Shown here: in pieces, positions 46,570 through 54,869 of the stretch | Layout: every line of letters starts with the position of its first letter | Numbering within the stretch: position 1 is the stretch's first letter | NCBI GenBank assembly: GCA_944382875.1 | Contig: CALWNQ010000007.1 | Coordinates: forward strand, 58,755 to 122,754 | Origin: an uncultured Clostridia bacterium | GTDB taxonomy: Bacteria > Bacillota > Clostridia > Oscillospirales > Ruminococcaceae | DNA: 64,000 nucleotides | Direction of reading: 5' to 3' | Notes under the pieces: generated by a model | What the model saw: the letters and a program-made list of their open reading frames with translations, nothing else | The model's database searches: none | What the model was told of the DNA's origin: nothing | Made by a program: the position numbers and the translations under genes

Positions 46570-48246
46570 ATGCTTTTGGATCGCTTTCTTCCCCGTATGG
46601 AATTTGATTCCTATGAGGATTTCAAACAGAATTATAAGGTGAATGTGCCGGAAAACTTTAATTTCGGCTTCGATATTGTGGATGCCTGGGCTGAACAGGA
46701 ACCGGATAAAAAAGCACTCGTCTGGGTAAATGACCATGGGGAAGAGAAAATCTTTACCTTTACGGACATCAAACGCCTTTCCAATCAGGCAGCAAATTTC
46801 TTTAAAAGCCTGGGAATCAAAAAAGGAGATGTGGTGCTTTTAATCCTCCGGCGTCGGTGGGAGTATTGGGTTTGTGCTACCGCTCTCCATAAAATCGGGG
46901 CAACTTTGATTCCGGGATCTTTGCAGCTCACCAAAAAGGATATTGTCTACCGGGCTAACGCGGCCAATGTGTCGGCCATTATCTGCGTCAACGATGATTT
47001 TGTCATCAAACAGGTGGAGGACGCCTGGGACAGCGCGCCATCTCTTAAAAATCGGATTCTGGTGGTGGACAAGCGGGAAGGTTGGCTCTGCTTTGAAGAG
47101 GAAATCGCCAAATTCTCCGACGAATTCCCCCGTCCAACCGGTGCGGAAGCTACCCGTTGGGACGATATCATGCTGGTATATTTTACTTCCGGTACCACCG
47201 GTATGCCCAAAATGGTACAGCACAACTTCTCCTATCCGCTGGGTCATATCGTAACCGCTAAATATTGGCAGCAGGTGCAGGAAAACAAACTCCACATGAG
47301 CGTTTCCGACTCTGGTTGGGCAAAATTCGGCTGGGGCAAGATTTACGGCCAATGGATCTGCGGCGCTGTGATCTTTGCTTATGATATGGATAAATTTGTG
47401 CCGCTCAACCTTCTCAAAATGATTACCAAATATCAGGTGACCACCTTCTGTGCACCGCCCACTATGTACCGGTTTATGCTGCAGGAGGATGTGACGCAGT
47501 TTGATCTCTCCTGCATCAAGCACTGCTGCATCGCGGGCGAGCCGCTGAATCCGGAGGTTTTCCGCAAGTGGTACGAGCTGACCGGCCTGAAACTCTGCGA
47601 AGGCTTTGGACAGAGCGAATCTTCGGTTATGCTGGCAAATTTCCAGTGGTTTGATCCGATTCCCGGTTCAACCGGCAAGCCTTCTCCCCTTTACGATATC
47701 CAACTGGTTGACGCGGATGGCAATCCCTGCCCTGATGGTGAAGAGGGCACGATTGCAGTTATGGATGTGGCGCACAACCCGCCTGTCGGCCTGTTTACCG
47801 GCTATTTTAAAAATGAGGAAATGACCAAAGAGAAACTTGGCGGTGCGTATTACGACACCGGTGACGTGGCTTGGCGGGATTCCAACGGATATTTCTGGTT
47901 TATCGGACGCAACGACGACGTTATCAAGTGTTCCGGTTACCGGATTGGGCCGTTTGAGGTGGAAAGCGCGCTGCTGGAACACCCGGCAGTTGTCGAATGT
48001 GCGATTACGGCGGCTCCCGATCCGATCCGTGGACAGGTGGTAAAGGCTACGATCGTTTTGGCAGCTGGCTATCAGCCGAGCGAGGAGCTGAAAAAAGAAC
48101 TGCAAAATCACGTGAAACGTGTGACGGCTCCTTATAAATATCCTCGTATTGTGGAATTTGTGCCGGAACTTCCCAAGACACTGGGTGGCAAGATCAAGCG
48201 TGCTCAGATCCGGAAACACGACGCCGGCGAACATATCGCAGAATAA
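46570..48246 (+). CDS. AMP-forming acyl-CoA synthetase
   Basis: 558 residues from ATG 46570 (AAAGGAG upstream). Adenylate-forming motifs: P-loop YFTSGTTGMPKMVQH, GEPLNPEVF, GFGQSE, YYDTGDVAWRD, hinge IKCSGYRIGPFEVE and catalytic Lys region KTLGGKIKR. The layout is closest to medium-chain (AcsM-like) or benzoate-type ligases. Activates a carboxylic acid to its CoA ester using ATP; substrate not determined. Confidence 0.92.
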   Translation: MLLDRFLPRMEFDSYEDFKQNYKVNVPENFNFGFDIVDAWAEQEPDKKALVWVNDHGEEKIFTFTDIKRLSNQAANFFKSLGIKKGDVVLLILRRRWEYWVCATALHKIGATLIPGSLQLTKKDIVYRANAANVSAIICVNDDFVIKQVEDAWDSAPSLKNRILVVDKREGWLCFEEEIAKFSDEFPRPTGAEATRWDDIMLVYFTSGTTGMPKMVQHNFSYPLGHIVTAKYWQQVQENKLHMSVSDSGWAKFGWGKIYGQWICGAVIFAYDMDKFVPLNLLKMITKYQVTTFCAPPTMYRFMLQEDVTQFDLSCIKHCCIAGEPLNPEVFRKWYELTGLKLCEGFGQSESSVMLANFQWFDPIPGSTGKPSPLYDIQLVDADGNPCPDGEEGTIAVMDVAHNPPVGLFTGYFKNEEMTKEKLGGAYYDTGDVAWRDSNGYFWFIGRNDDVIKCSGYRIGPFEVESALLEHPAVVECAITAAPDPIRGQVVKATIVLAAGYQPSEELKKELQNHVKRVTAPYKYPRIVEFVPELPKTLGGKIKRAQIRKHDAGEHIAE

Positions 48247-48272
48247 TTTTTGCGAAATAGCGCCAAATCCTC

Positions 48273-48301
48273 TTGACAATTCTGGGATTTTGCGGTACAA
48301 T
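48273..48301 (+). promoter_or_regulatory. aro operon promoter
   Basis: Consensus -35 TTGACA (48273-48278), 17-bp spacer, -10 TACAAT (48296-48301). It gives a leader of about 265 nt before aroF. Confidence 0.9.
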
Positions 48302-48336
48302 AGAGAAAAATTTTGTAGGAAAGGAATGTGCAGCAT

Positions 48337-48447
48337 ATGGCAAAGCTGGCAACCCGTCGATTTATGGGCTATTTTGGCTGGGGCTTTTTTGGCACCGGTC
48401 TGGTTTCCCATGATCATCTTTCGTTGCCCGATACTGTAAAGCTGTGA
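48337..48447 (+). CDS. Aromatic-rich leader peptide of the aro operon
   Basis: 36 codons: ATG at 48337, TGA at 48445-48447, with AAGGA at 48321-48325. The product starts MAKLATRRF and continues MGYFGWGFFG: codons 9-18 (48361-48390) hold four Phe, one Tyr and one Trp. It begins about 30 nt after the promoter and precedes an intrinsic terminator upstream of DAHP synthase. This is the arrangement of a ribosome-stalling leader peptide sensing charged tRNA-Phe/Tyr/Trp. The clustering and context are seen; translation is inferred. Confidence 0.8.
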   Translation: MAKLATRRFMGYFGWGFFGTGLVSHDHLSLPDTVKL

Positions 48448-48470
48448 TTCTTTTGTACAAGATAAATTGC

Positions 48471-48510
48471 AGTCCGTATCTTTGGAAACGAAGATGCGGA
48501 CTTTTTGTTT
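48471..48510 (+). terminator. aro operon attenuator terminator
   Basis: 12-bp stem (48471-48482 with 48491-48502, one G-T), 8-nt loop, followed by TTTTTGTTTT. It lies 23 nt after the leader stop and 61 nt before aroF. A competing pairing of 48415-48434 with 48476-48496 (17 base pairs with one bulge and two small internal loops) would disrupt both arms, so it is a conditional terminator candidate. Confidence 0.85.
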
Positions 48511-48571
48511 TGTAAACCAATTGTTCCGGAAAAGCGCGCTTTCGGGGCAAAGATAAAAAGGAGAGCTTACC

Positions 48572-49597
48572 ATGATTATCGTATTAAAAAAAGATGTGAA
48601 TCCTCAGGATATGCAGAAGTTGGTCGCAGATATTGAATCCCGCGGCAACATCAAGGCGAACACCATTATTGGCGAACAGTCCAATGTCATCGGTCTGGTG
48701 GGAGATACCACCTGTTTGAATGAGGACGATATTGCCGCCAATGAAATCGTCGAATCGGTCAAACGGGTGCAGGAACCTTATAAGATGGCAAACCGCAAAT
48801 TTCATCCGGATGATACCGTGATTGAAATTCCGTCTGCAAACGGAACTGTCCGCATCGGCGGTGACCATTTCCAGATTATCGCCGGTCCTTGTTCGGTGGA
48901 AAGTGAGGAACAGATCATCGCAGTCGCCAAAGCAGTTAAAGCAAGCGGCGCCAATCTGCTCCGCGGCGGCGCATTCAAGCCCCGTACCTCTCCGTATGCC
49001 TTCCAGGGCCTCCATGCCGAGGGAATCCGTCTGCTGCTGGAAGCCAAAAAAGAAACTGGTCTCCCCATCGTCACCGAGATCATGTCGGCGGCACATCTTC
49101 CACTTTTCGAGAATGTGGATGTGATTCAGGTCGGCGCCCGCAATATGCAGAACTTTGAGCTTTTGAAAGAGCTTGGCACGGTGAAAAAACCAATCCTGCT
49201 GAAACGCGGCCTTTCCAGTACGCTGGAGGAGCTGTTAATGAGCGCCGAATACATTATGGCTGCCGGCAACCCCAATGTCATCCTCTGTGAACGCGGCATC
49301 CGGACCTTTGAAACCGCAACCCGCAACACACTGGATATCTCGGCGGTTCCTATGCTGAAAAAAGCGTCTCATCTGCCGGTGATCGTCGATCCATCCCACG
49401 CCTGCGGCATCGCGGCGATGGTCGAGCCGATGGCAAAAGGAGCTGCCGCGGTTGGTGCGGACGGGCTGATTATCGAGGTGCACAACAATCCGCAGAAAGC
49501 GCTTTGCGACGGCAAGCAGTCGATTACGCCCGAAGCTTTTGACAAACTGGTTAAGACCATCCGGCCCTTTGCGGAACTGAACGGCAAAATCCTGTAA
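48572..49597 (+). CDS. aroF: DAHP synthase, class I-beta with N-terminal regulatory domain
   Basis: 341 residues with AAAAAGGAGAG upstream. Residues 1-70 form the ferredoxin-like/ACT-type domain seen in Thermotoga-type enzymes ([18 protein letters not shown]), which confers feedback inhibition by Tyr/Phe in that type. The catalytic barrel has [43 protein letters not shown] and DPSHACG. Condenses PEP and erythrose-4-phosphate, the first step to chorismate. First gene of the attenuated operon. Confidence 0.97.
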   Translation: MIIVLKKDVNPQDMQKLVADIESRGNIKANTIIGEQSNVIGLVGDTTCLNEDDIAANEIVESVKRVQEPYKMANRKFHPDDTVIEIPSANGTVRIGGDHFQIIAGPCSVESEEQIIAVAKAVKASGANLLRGGAFKPRTSPYAFQGLHAEGIRLLLEAKKETGLPIVTEIMSAAHLPLFENVDVIQVGARNMQNFELLKELGTVKKPILLKRGLSSTLEELLMSAEYIMAAGNPNVILCERGIRTFETATRNTLDISAVPMLKKASHLPVIVDPSHACGIAAMVEPMAKGAAAVGADGLIIEVHNNPQKALCDGKQSITPEAFDKLVKTIRPFAELNGKIL

Positions 49598-49616
49598 AGA
49601 CGAAAGGAGTTTTCCG

Positions 49617-50702
49617 ATGAAACAGCTTCTGGTGTCCCTTTCGGAGGGGCGCAGCTATGAGATAACGATTTCCCGGGGAATACTGGCCCGGTGCGGGGAA
49701 GAAATCCGCAAGGTTTACCATGGAAATGAAGTTGCGGTCATTACTGATAGCAATGTGGGGCCGCTGTATGCCAAAACAGTGCTCGATTCGCTCAAAGCGG
49801 CCGGTTTTTCGGTCAAATCCCTCTCTTTTCCGGCGGGGGAAGCGAGTAAAAACATGGACACGCTGGTCCAGCTTTATGATGGGCTGCTTACACCGTATCC
49901 GTTTTCGATCACGCGGGGCGGTCTGATTGTGGCGCTGGGCGGCGGCGTGACTGGTGATATGGTTGGCTTTGCGGCGGCAACGCTGTTTCGGGGGATTCCG
50001 TTTGTACAGATTCCAACGACTCTGTTGTCTCAGGTGGACTCGTCGGTTGGCGGCAAGGTGGCAGTTGATTTAAAACAGGGAAAGAATCTGGCCGGCGCCT
50101 TTTACCAGCCCAAAGCGGTGCTGATTGATCCCGATACACTAAATACGCTGCCCGATCGTGTTTTTGCCGACGGGATGGCCGAGGTTGTCAAATACGGGCT
50201 GATCGGTGACCGGGAACTTTTTGAGCTGCTGGAAAGCTGTGACGGGCGGGAAGAACTCTCTGTCCGGATCGAGGAGATTATCTTCCGCAGCTGCGATCAG
50301 AAGCGCCGGGTAGTGGAAGAGGATGAGCAGGACACCGGCTGGCGGATGGTCTTGAACTTTGGACACACATTGGGACACGTCTACGAAAAACTGGGAAATT
50401 ACAGCCGCTATATGCACGGAGAGGCGGTTTCCTGCGGAATGGTTTCGATCCTGCGAATGGGAGAAGCACACGGACTGACTGCTCCCGGAACAGCCACACG
50501 GGCAGAAACGCTGCTGTCTCGTTTGGGGCTTCCAGTGAAGGCCGAGGAGATTCCAGCAGAGCTTCTGCGGCAGACGCTTGCCTATGACAAAAAGGGCAGC
50601 GGCAGCGAAATTACAGCGGTGTTCTGCAAGGAACCGGGGGAAGCCTTCCTCCATAAAATGCCCCGTGCTGAATTTGCGGACTGGGCGGAGGAATTGGCAT
50701 GA
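49617..50702 (+). CDS. aroB: 3-Dehydroquinate synthase
   Basis: 361 residues, AAAGGAG 8 nt before the ATG. NAD-binding region GGLIVALGGGVTGDMVGFAAATLFRGIPFVQIPTTLLSQVDSSVGGKVAVDL is diagnostic; metal ligands lie in the downstream GEAVSCGM and FGHTLGHVYEKL segments. Second enzyme of the shikimate pathway. Overlaps aroA by ATGA. Confidence 0.97.
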   Translation: MKQLLVSLSEGRSYEITISRGILARCGEEIRKVYHGNEVAVITDSNVGPLYAKTVLDSLKAAGFSVKSLSFPAGEASKNMDTLVQLYDGLLTPYPFSITRGGLIVALGGGVTGDMVGFAAATLFRGIPFVQIPTTLLSQVDSSVGGKVAVDLKQGKNLAGAFYQPKAVLIDPDTLNTLPDRVFADGMAEVVKYGLIGDRELFELLESCDGREELSVRIEEIIFRSCDQKRRVVEEDEQDTGWRMVLNFGHTLGHVYEKLGNYSRYMHGEAVSCGMVSILRMGEAHGLTAPGTATRAETLLSRLGLPVKAEEIPAELLRQTLAYDKKGSGSEITAVFCKEPGEAFLHKMPRAEFADWAEELA

Positions 50703-51910
50703 ATCTGACTATAATGCCTCGGAAGCTCAGCGGCGAGGTGAAAATTCCCGCATCTAAGAGTGTGGCGCATCGGCTGCTGCTCTGTGCCGCCTTTTCCGGG
50801 GAGGAAAACCGGCTGACCGGCTTTTCAGCTTCGGAGGATATGATGGCGACCATCCGGGGGCTGCGGGCTCTGGGCGCTGATACGGAGCTTTCGGGCGACA
50901 CCGCCGTCATCCGTCCCGGCAAAGTTTTGGGTGGGGAGATTGACTGCGGAGAATCTGGCTCGACGCTGCGGTTTTTAATCCCACCGGCACTGGCTTTGCT
51001 GAATGGCGAGATTTCCTTTGTCGGGCACGGTCGGCTGATGGAACGGCCTCTCACCCCGTATTTTGATCTGTTTGCGGAAAAAAGGATTCGCTGGCGGCAG
51101 GAGGATAACCGGCTGGTCCTTTCGGGCAAGCTCACGGCTGGCAGCTATTCCCTCAGCGGCAAGGTGAGCTCCCAATTTGTGACTGGACTGCTTTTTGGAC
51201 TTGCGCTGCTCAAGGAAGATTCCGAAATCCGGATCACCGACCGGCTGGAATCCCGGGGGTATGTCGATTTGACGCTGTCTGCGCTGGCAGAAGCGGGGAT
51301 AAAAGCGGAAAACCAATCCTACCAGCGATTTTTGATTCCCGGTGGCCAGAAATTCCGGCCGGTTTCGGGGGAGATTGAGGGGGACTGGTCACAGGCGGCC
51401 TTTTTCCTGGGAGCAAATTTTCTGGGCTGCGAAATCCGTCCGATGGGACTTAAATGCAACTCGTTGCAAGGGGACCGGGCGGTTTCCGGTATCCTGGGCG
51501 AGATGAAAAATCCCGGCTGTCTTTTGGTGGATGCGGCCGAGATTCCCGACCTGATTCCGGCACTGGCAGTGGCTGCCGCCGGTCGGAACGGTGGTTCAGT
51601 CCGGTTTGTCAACGCGGGGCGTCTGCGGATGAAAGAAAGTGACCGTATTACCTCGACGGTACGGCTTGTCCGTTCATTGGGCGGAAAGGCGGCGGAAGGC
51701 CCGGATTATCTCGAAATTGCCGGGACCGGTACCTTGTCGGGCGGAACAGTAGACTGCCAGAACGATCACCGCATCGCGATGGCGGCAGCAGAGGCGAGCT
51801 GCATCTGCCAAAATGAGGTAAAACTGATTGGCGCGGAATGTGTCAGAAAATCCTACCCGGTTTTCTGGGAGGATTTTGCCCGGTTGGGCGGAAAGGCGGA
51901 AGAACGATGA
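50699..51910 (+). CDS. aroA: EPSP synthase (3-phosphoshikimate 1-carboxyvinyltransferase)
   Basis: 403 residues, somewhat short for the family. Shikimate-3-phosphate binding KIPASKSVAHRLLL, the PEP loop in a divergent form CGESGSTLRFLIP, GDWSQAAFF, RMKESDRI and NDHRIAMA. Catalyses S3P + PEP to EPSP. The loop differs from the E. coli-type GNAGTAMRP at the Thr97/Pro101 positions. ATGA overlaps at both ends imply tight translational coupling. Confidence 0.96.
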   Translation: MNLTIMPRKLSGEVKIPASKSVAHRLLLCAAFSGEENRLTGFSASEDMMATIRGLRALGADTELSGDTAVIRPGKVLGGEIDCGESGSTLRFLIPPALALLNGEISFVGHGRLMERPLTPYFDLFAEKRIRWRQEDNRLVLSGKLTAGSYSLSGKVSSQFVTGLLFGLALLKEDSEIRITDRLESRGYVDLTLSALAEAGIKAENQSYQRFLIPGGQKFRPVSGEIEGDWSQAAFFLGANFLGCEIRPMGLKCNSLQGDRAVSGILGEMKNPGCLLVDAAEIPDLIPALAVAAAGRNGGSVRFVNAGRLRMKESDRITSTVRLVRSLGGKAAEGPDYLEIAGTGTLSGGTVDCQNDHRIAMAAAEASCICQNEVKLIGAECVRKSYPVFWEDFARLGGKAEER

Positions 51911-52965
51911 CCTATCAGATTTTTGGGGAATCCCACGGACCGGCGGTCGGCGTAGTACTCGACGGCGTTCCGGCAGGACTTGCTTTGGATATGGAAGAAA
52001 TCTCCCGCCAGATGGGCCGGCGCCGGGCAAAGGGAGGACTTTCCACCAGCCGGATTGAGGGGGATCTGCCGGAAATTCTCAGCGGCGTTTATCAGGGAAA
52101 AACGACCGGCACGCCGCTCTGTGCCATCATTGCCAACCAGAACACCCGGTCGCAGGATTATGCGAAACTGGCAGAACTTCCGCGTCCGTCGCATGGAGAT
52201 TATGCCGGATCTGTCCGGTACCGGGGCTGTAACGACCCCCGTGGCGGCGGACATTTTTCCGGGCGGCTGACGGCGCCGCTCGTCTTTGCAGGGAGCATTG
52301 CCCGCCAAATTCTGCGGCAGCGGAGGATTGAAATCGGGGCGCACATTCTGCAGATTGGCAGTGTTTGTGACAAGTTCTTTGACCCGGTGGAGATTCCGGC
52401 GGAGCTGCTCCAAAAATTACAGCAGGAGGCTTTCCCTGTACTGGACGAAACAGCCGGGGAAGCTATGAAGCAAGAGATTCGCACGGCGGCGTCCGAAGGG
52501 GATTCGGTGGGCGGCATCATCCAGTGTGCGGTTGCGGGATTTCCCTGCGGTGTCGGACAGCCGGGGCTCGACTGCGTAGAGAGTATTCTTTCCCGGCATA
52601 TTTTTGCGGTCCCTGCGGTTAAGGGAATTTCATTTGGATTGGGATTCGATTTTGCCTCCCAAAAAGGGAGCCAAGCCAACGACCCGATGCGAATGAAAAA
52701 TGGGAAGGTCGTCTGTACCCAAAACAACAACGGGGGCATCACCGGGGGAATTACCAACGGAATGCCCATTCTGTTCCAGACGGTCATCAAGCCGACGCCC
52801 TCGATCTCCAAGCCGCAGCAGACGGTGGATTTATCCACCATGGAAAACGCCGAACTTTCGATCAAAGGGCGGCACGACCCCTGCATCCTCAGCCGGGCGG
52901 CAGTGGTCATCGAAAGTGCAGCGGCACTTGCTTTGCTGGAAGTGCTGTCAGGAGGAAGTCTATGA
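51907..52965 (+). CDS. aroC: Chorismate synthase
   Basis: 352 residues from ATG 51907, overlapping the aroA stop. Signature MTYQIFGESHGPAVGVVLDGVPAG, then RPSHGDYAGSVRY and PRGGGHFSGRLTAPLVFAG (the usual GGGRSSAR is GGGHFSGR). Uses reduced FMN for 1,4-elimination of phosphate from EPSP. Overlaps the following GNAT gene by 4 bp. Confidence 0.96.
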   Translation: MTYQIFGESHGPAVGVVLDGVPAGLALDMEEISRQMGRRRAKGGLSTSRIEGDLPEILSGVYQGKTTGTPLCAIIANQNTRSQDYAKLAELPRPSHGDYAGSVRYRGCNDPRGGGHFSGRLTAPLVFAGSIARQILRQRRIEIGAHILQIGSVCDKFFDPVEIPAELLQKLQQEAFPVLDETAGEAMKQEIRTAASEGDSVGGIIQCAVAGFPCGVGQPGLDCVESILSRHIFAVPAVKGISFGLGFDFASQKGSQANDPMRMKNGKVVCTQNNNGGITGGITNGMPILFQTVIKPTPSISKPQQTVDLSTMENAELSIKGRHDPCILSRAAVVIESAAALALLEVLSGGSL

Positions 52966-53522
52966 ACAATATCAGACTGGAAACCGAGCGATTGTTCATA
53001 CGCCGGTTTGAACCGGGTGATCTTGCAGATTTTTACGAGTATGCCTCCCGGCCGGAGGTTGGACCGCCGGCCGGCTGGAAACCGCATGAAAGCATCGAAG
53101 AGAGCTGCAGGATTCTGGAAAGTTTTATCAGCGGCCAGGATGTCTGGGCGATTGTCTTAAAAGAAACCGGAAAGGTGATTGGTTCGATGGGGCTGCACGA
53201 AGATTCCCACCGGAGCAGCTCTCCGGATGTGAAGATGCTGGGATATGTGCTCTCTGCGGATTATTGGGGGAGAGGGATCATGACCGAAGCCGCCCGGCGG
53301 ATGATTGCTTTTGCGTTTGAGGACTGCGGCGTCGAGCTGCTGAGCGTTCAGCATTTTTCCTTTAACAGCCGTTCCAGACGGGTGATCGAGAAGTGCGGAT
53401 TTACTTACGAGGGGACACTGCGCCGGTGTTTTTTGCGGTATGATGGAGAATGGCTGGATGAATGCTGCTATTCGATGACGCGGGCGGAATATTTCCTGGA
53501 AGGAGCGGAAGAATTTTGCTGA
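52962..53522 (+). CDS. RimJ/RimL-type GNAT acetyltransferase inside the aro operon
   Basis: 186 residues; start overlaps the aroC stop (ATGA), GTCAGGAGG upstream. N-terminal RLETERLFIRRFEPGDLADFYEY and the acetyl-CoA site LGYVLSADYWGRGIMTEAARRMIAFAF, ending with NSRSRRVIEKCGFTYEGTLRR, typical of ribosomal-protein N-acetyltransferase relatives. It has no obvious link to aromatic biosynthesis, but is translationally locked into the operon (pheA starts before its stop). Confidence 0.88.
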   Translation: MNNIRLETERLFIRRFEPGDLADFYEYASRPEVGPPAGWKPHESIEESCRILESFISGQDVWAIVLKETGKVIGSMGLHEDSHRSSSPDVKMLGYVLSADYWGRGIMTEAARRMIAFAFEDCGVELLSVQHFSFNSRSRRVIEKCGFTYEGTLRRCFLRYDGEWLDECCYSMTRAEYFLEGAEEFC

Positions 53523-54364
53523 AAGCGGTATATTCGGGAGTTCCCGGTTCCTATGCCGAGGAAGCGGCGCTCGATTACTTTGGAAAAGAAGCCGGGCTGC
53601 TGATGGCCTCTTCGTTTGAGGACGCGGCCCAAAAGCTTTTCCGTCAGGAAGCCGACCGTGCCGTCCTTCCGATTGAAAACAGCACGACTGGTGCCATTGC
53701 GGCGGTTTATGACCTGCTGGAGCGGTATGGGCTTTATATTGTGGGGGAGCAGTATGTCCGGGTGCGGCACTGCCTGATGGTGCTGCCGGGCACCAAGCTT
53801 TCCAATATCCGGGAAGTGGTTTCCCACGAACAGGGAATCTCCCAGTCGGAGGATTTTTTGTCGCAGCACCCCAATTGGCTGCGGCGTCCCGTTTATAACA
53901 CGGCTGCGGCTGCCGAGATGGTGGCAGAGAGCGGGAGCAGCCGGCTGGCGGCAATTGCGTCGGTCCGTGCGGCCGAGCATTACGGGCTGGAAATACTGGC
54001 GCGGGATATCAACCGCAAGTCGGAGAACTATACCCGCTTTATTATCGCGGCCAGAGAGCCGCTCCAAAGCCTGGACGGCGGGAAAATATCGATTCATTTT
54101 ACACTGCCGCATACGGTGGGGAGCCTTTGCCGGCTGCTGCAGGTGTTTGAAAAACGGCGGATGAATCTGGTGAAGATTGAATCCAGGCCGATGGCTGATC
54201 GCAACTGGGAATACCGCTTTTTCCTGGATTTTCTGGCGAAAGAGCTGCCCGAAAGCTGGGATGAGCTGTTTAAGGAAGTACAGGAACATACCGGCAGTTT
54301 CCGATTTTTGGGATGCTATCAGCCGGGGGATCCGGTTTGTAAAGAGGATGGATATGAAGTATAA
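53516..54364 (+). CDS. pheA: Prephenate dehydratase
   Basis: 282 residues from a TTG at 53516, the only sensible start, with GGAAGGAG 10 nt upstream; the GNAT stop lies just inside. Begins LKAVYSGVPGSYAEEAALDYF; catalytic TRF motif in NYTRFIIAA; C-terminal ACT domain (HFTLPHTVGSLCRLLQVFEKRRMNLVKIESRPM) with the ESRP motif for Phe feedback. No chorismate mutase domain is fused. Converts prephenate to phenylpyruvate. Confidence 0.94.
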   Translation: MLKAVYSGVPGSYAEEAALDYFGKEAGLLMASSFEDAAQKLFRQEADRAVLPIENSTTGAIAAVYDLLERYGLYIVGEQYVRVRHCLMVLPGTKLSNIREVVSHEQGISQSEDFLSQHPNWLRRPVYNTAAAAEMVAESGSSRLAAIASVRAAEHYGLEILARDINRKSENYTRFIIAAREPLQSLDGGKISIHFTLPHTVGSLCRLLQVFEKRRMNLVKIESRPMADRNWEYRFFLDFLAKELPESWDELFKEVQEHTGSFRFLGCYQPGDPVCKEDGYEV

Positions 54365-54869
54365 GAAAAATCTGGTGCTGATCGGGATGCCGGGCAGCGG
54401 AAAAACCACAGTGGGAAAACATCTGGCTTCGCTGACCGCCATGACCTTTTTAGACCTGGACGTTGAAATCGAGCGGGCTTCCGGAATGGACATTCCGCGC
54501 ATTTTTATGGACCGCGGCGAAGCAGAGTTCCGGAAGCTGGAGACGATCTGCGCTTGCAAGGCGGCCAAGCTTTCGGGATATGTGATTGCCTGCGGCGGCG
54601 GAATTATCCTCCGGGAAGAGAATATGGAAGCGCTGGGGGAAACCGGCAACATCATTTTTCTCGACCGGAGCGTGGAGGATATTTGTGCTTCGGATGTGAG
54701 CGGGCGTCCGCTCATCGGCGGAAATCTGGAACGGGTGCAGACGCTATACAACCAGCGAATCGCGCTCTACCGCAAATACGCGGAAATTACGGTGGACTGC
54801 GGACATTCCCCTGAAATGGTCGCGCAGATGATCTGGGAAGCGCTGCGGGAGCAGGGAGGGACGGTATGA
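54354..54869 (+). CDS. aroK: Shikimate kinase
   Basis: 171 residues from ATG 54354 (AAAGAGG 6 nt upstream), overlapping pheA by 11 bp. Walker A IGMPGSGKTTVGKHLA, the LDLDVEIE metal/substrate acids, shikimate-binding Arg in DRGEAEFRKLE, GGG in IACGGGIIL and the lid region DVSGRPLIGG. Phosphorylates shikimate. Overlaps aroE by 4 bp. Confidence 0.95.
   Translation: MKYKKNLVLIGMPGSGKTTVGKHLASLTAMTFLDLDVEIERASGMDIPRIFMDRGEAEFRKLETICACKAAKLSGYVIACGGGIILREENMEALGETGNIIFLDRSVEDICASDVSGRPLIGGNLERVQTLYNQRIALYRKYAEITVDCGHSPEMVAQMIWEALREQGGTV

Noticed and set aside
48447..48572. T-box riboswitch upstream of aroF
   Set aside because: No conserved T-box core sequence (AGGGTGGNACCGCG) or specifier-loop layout; the leader peptide explains the terminator better.
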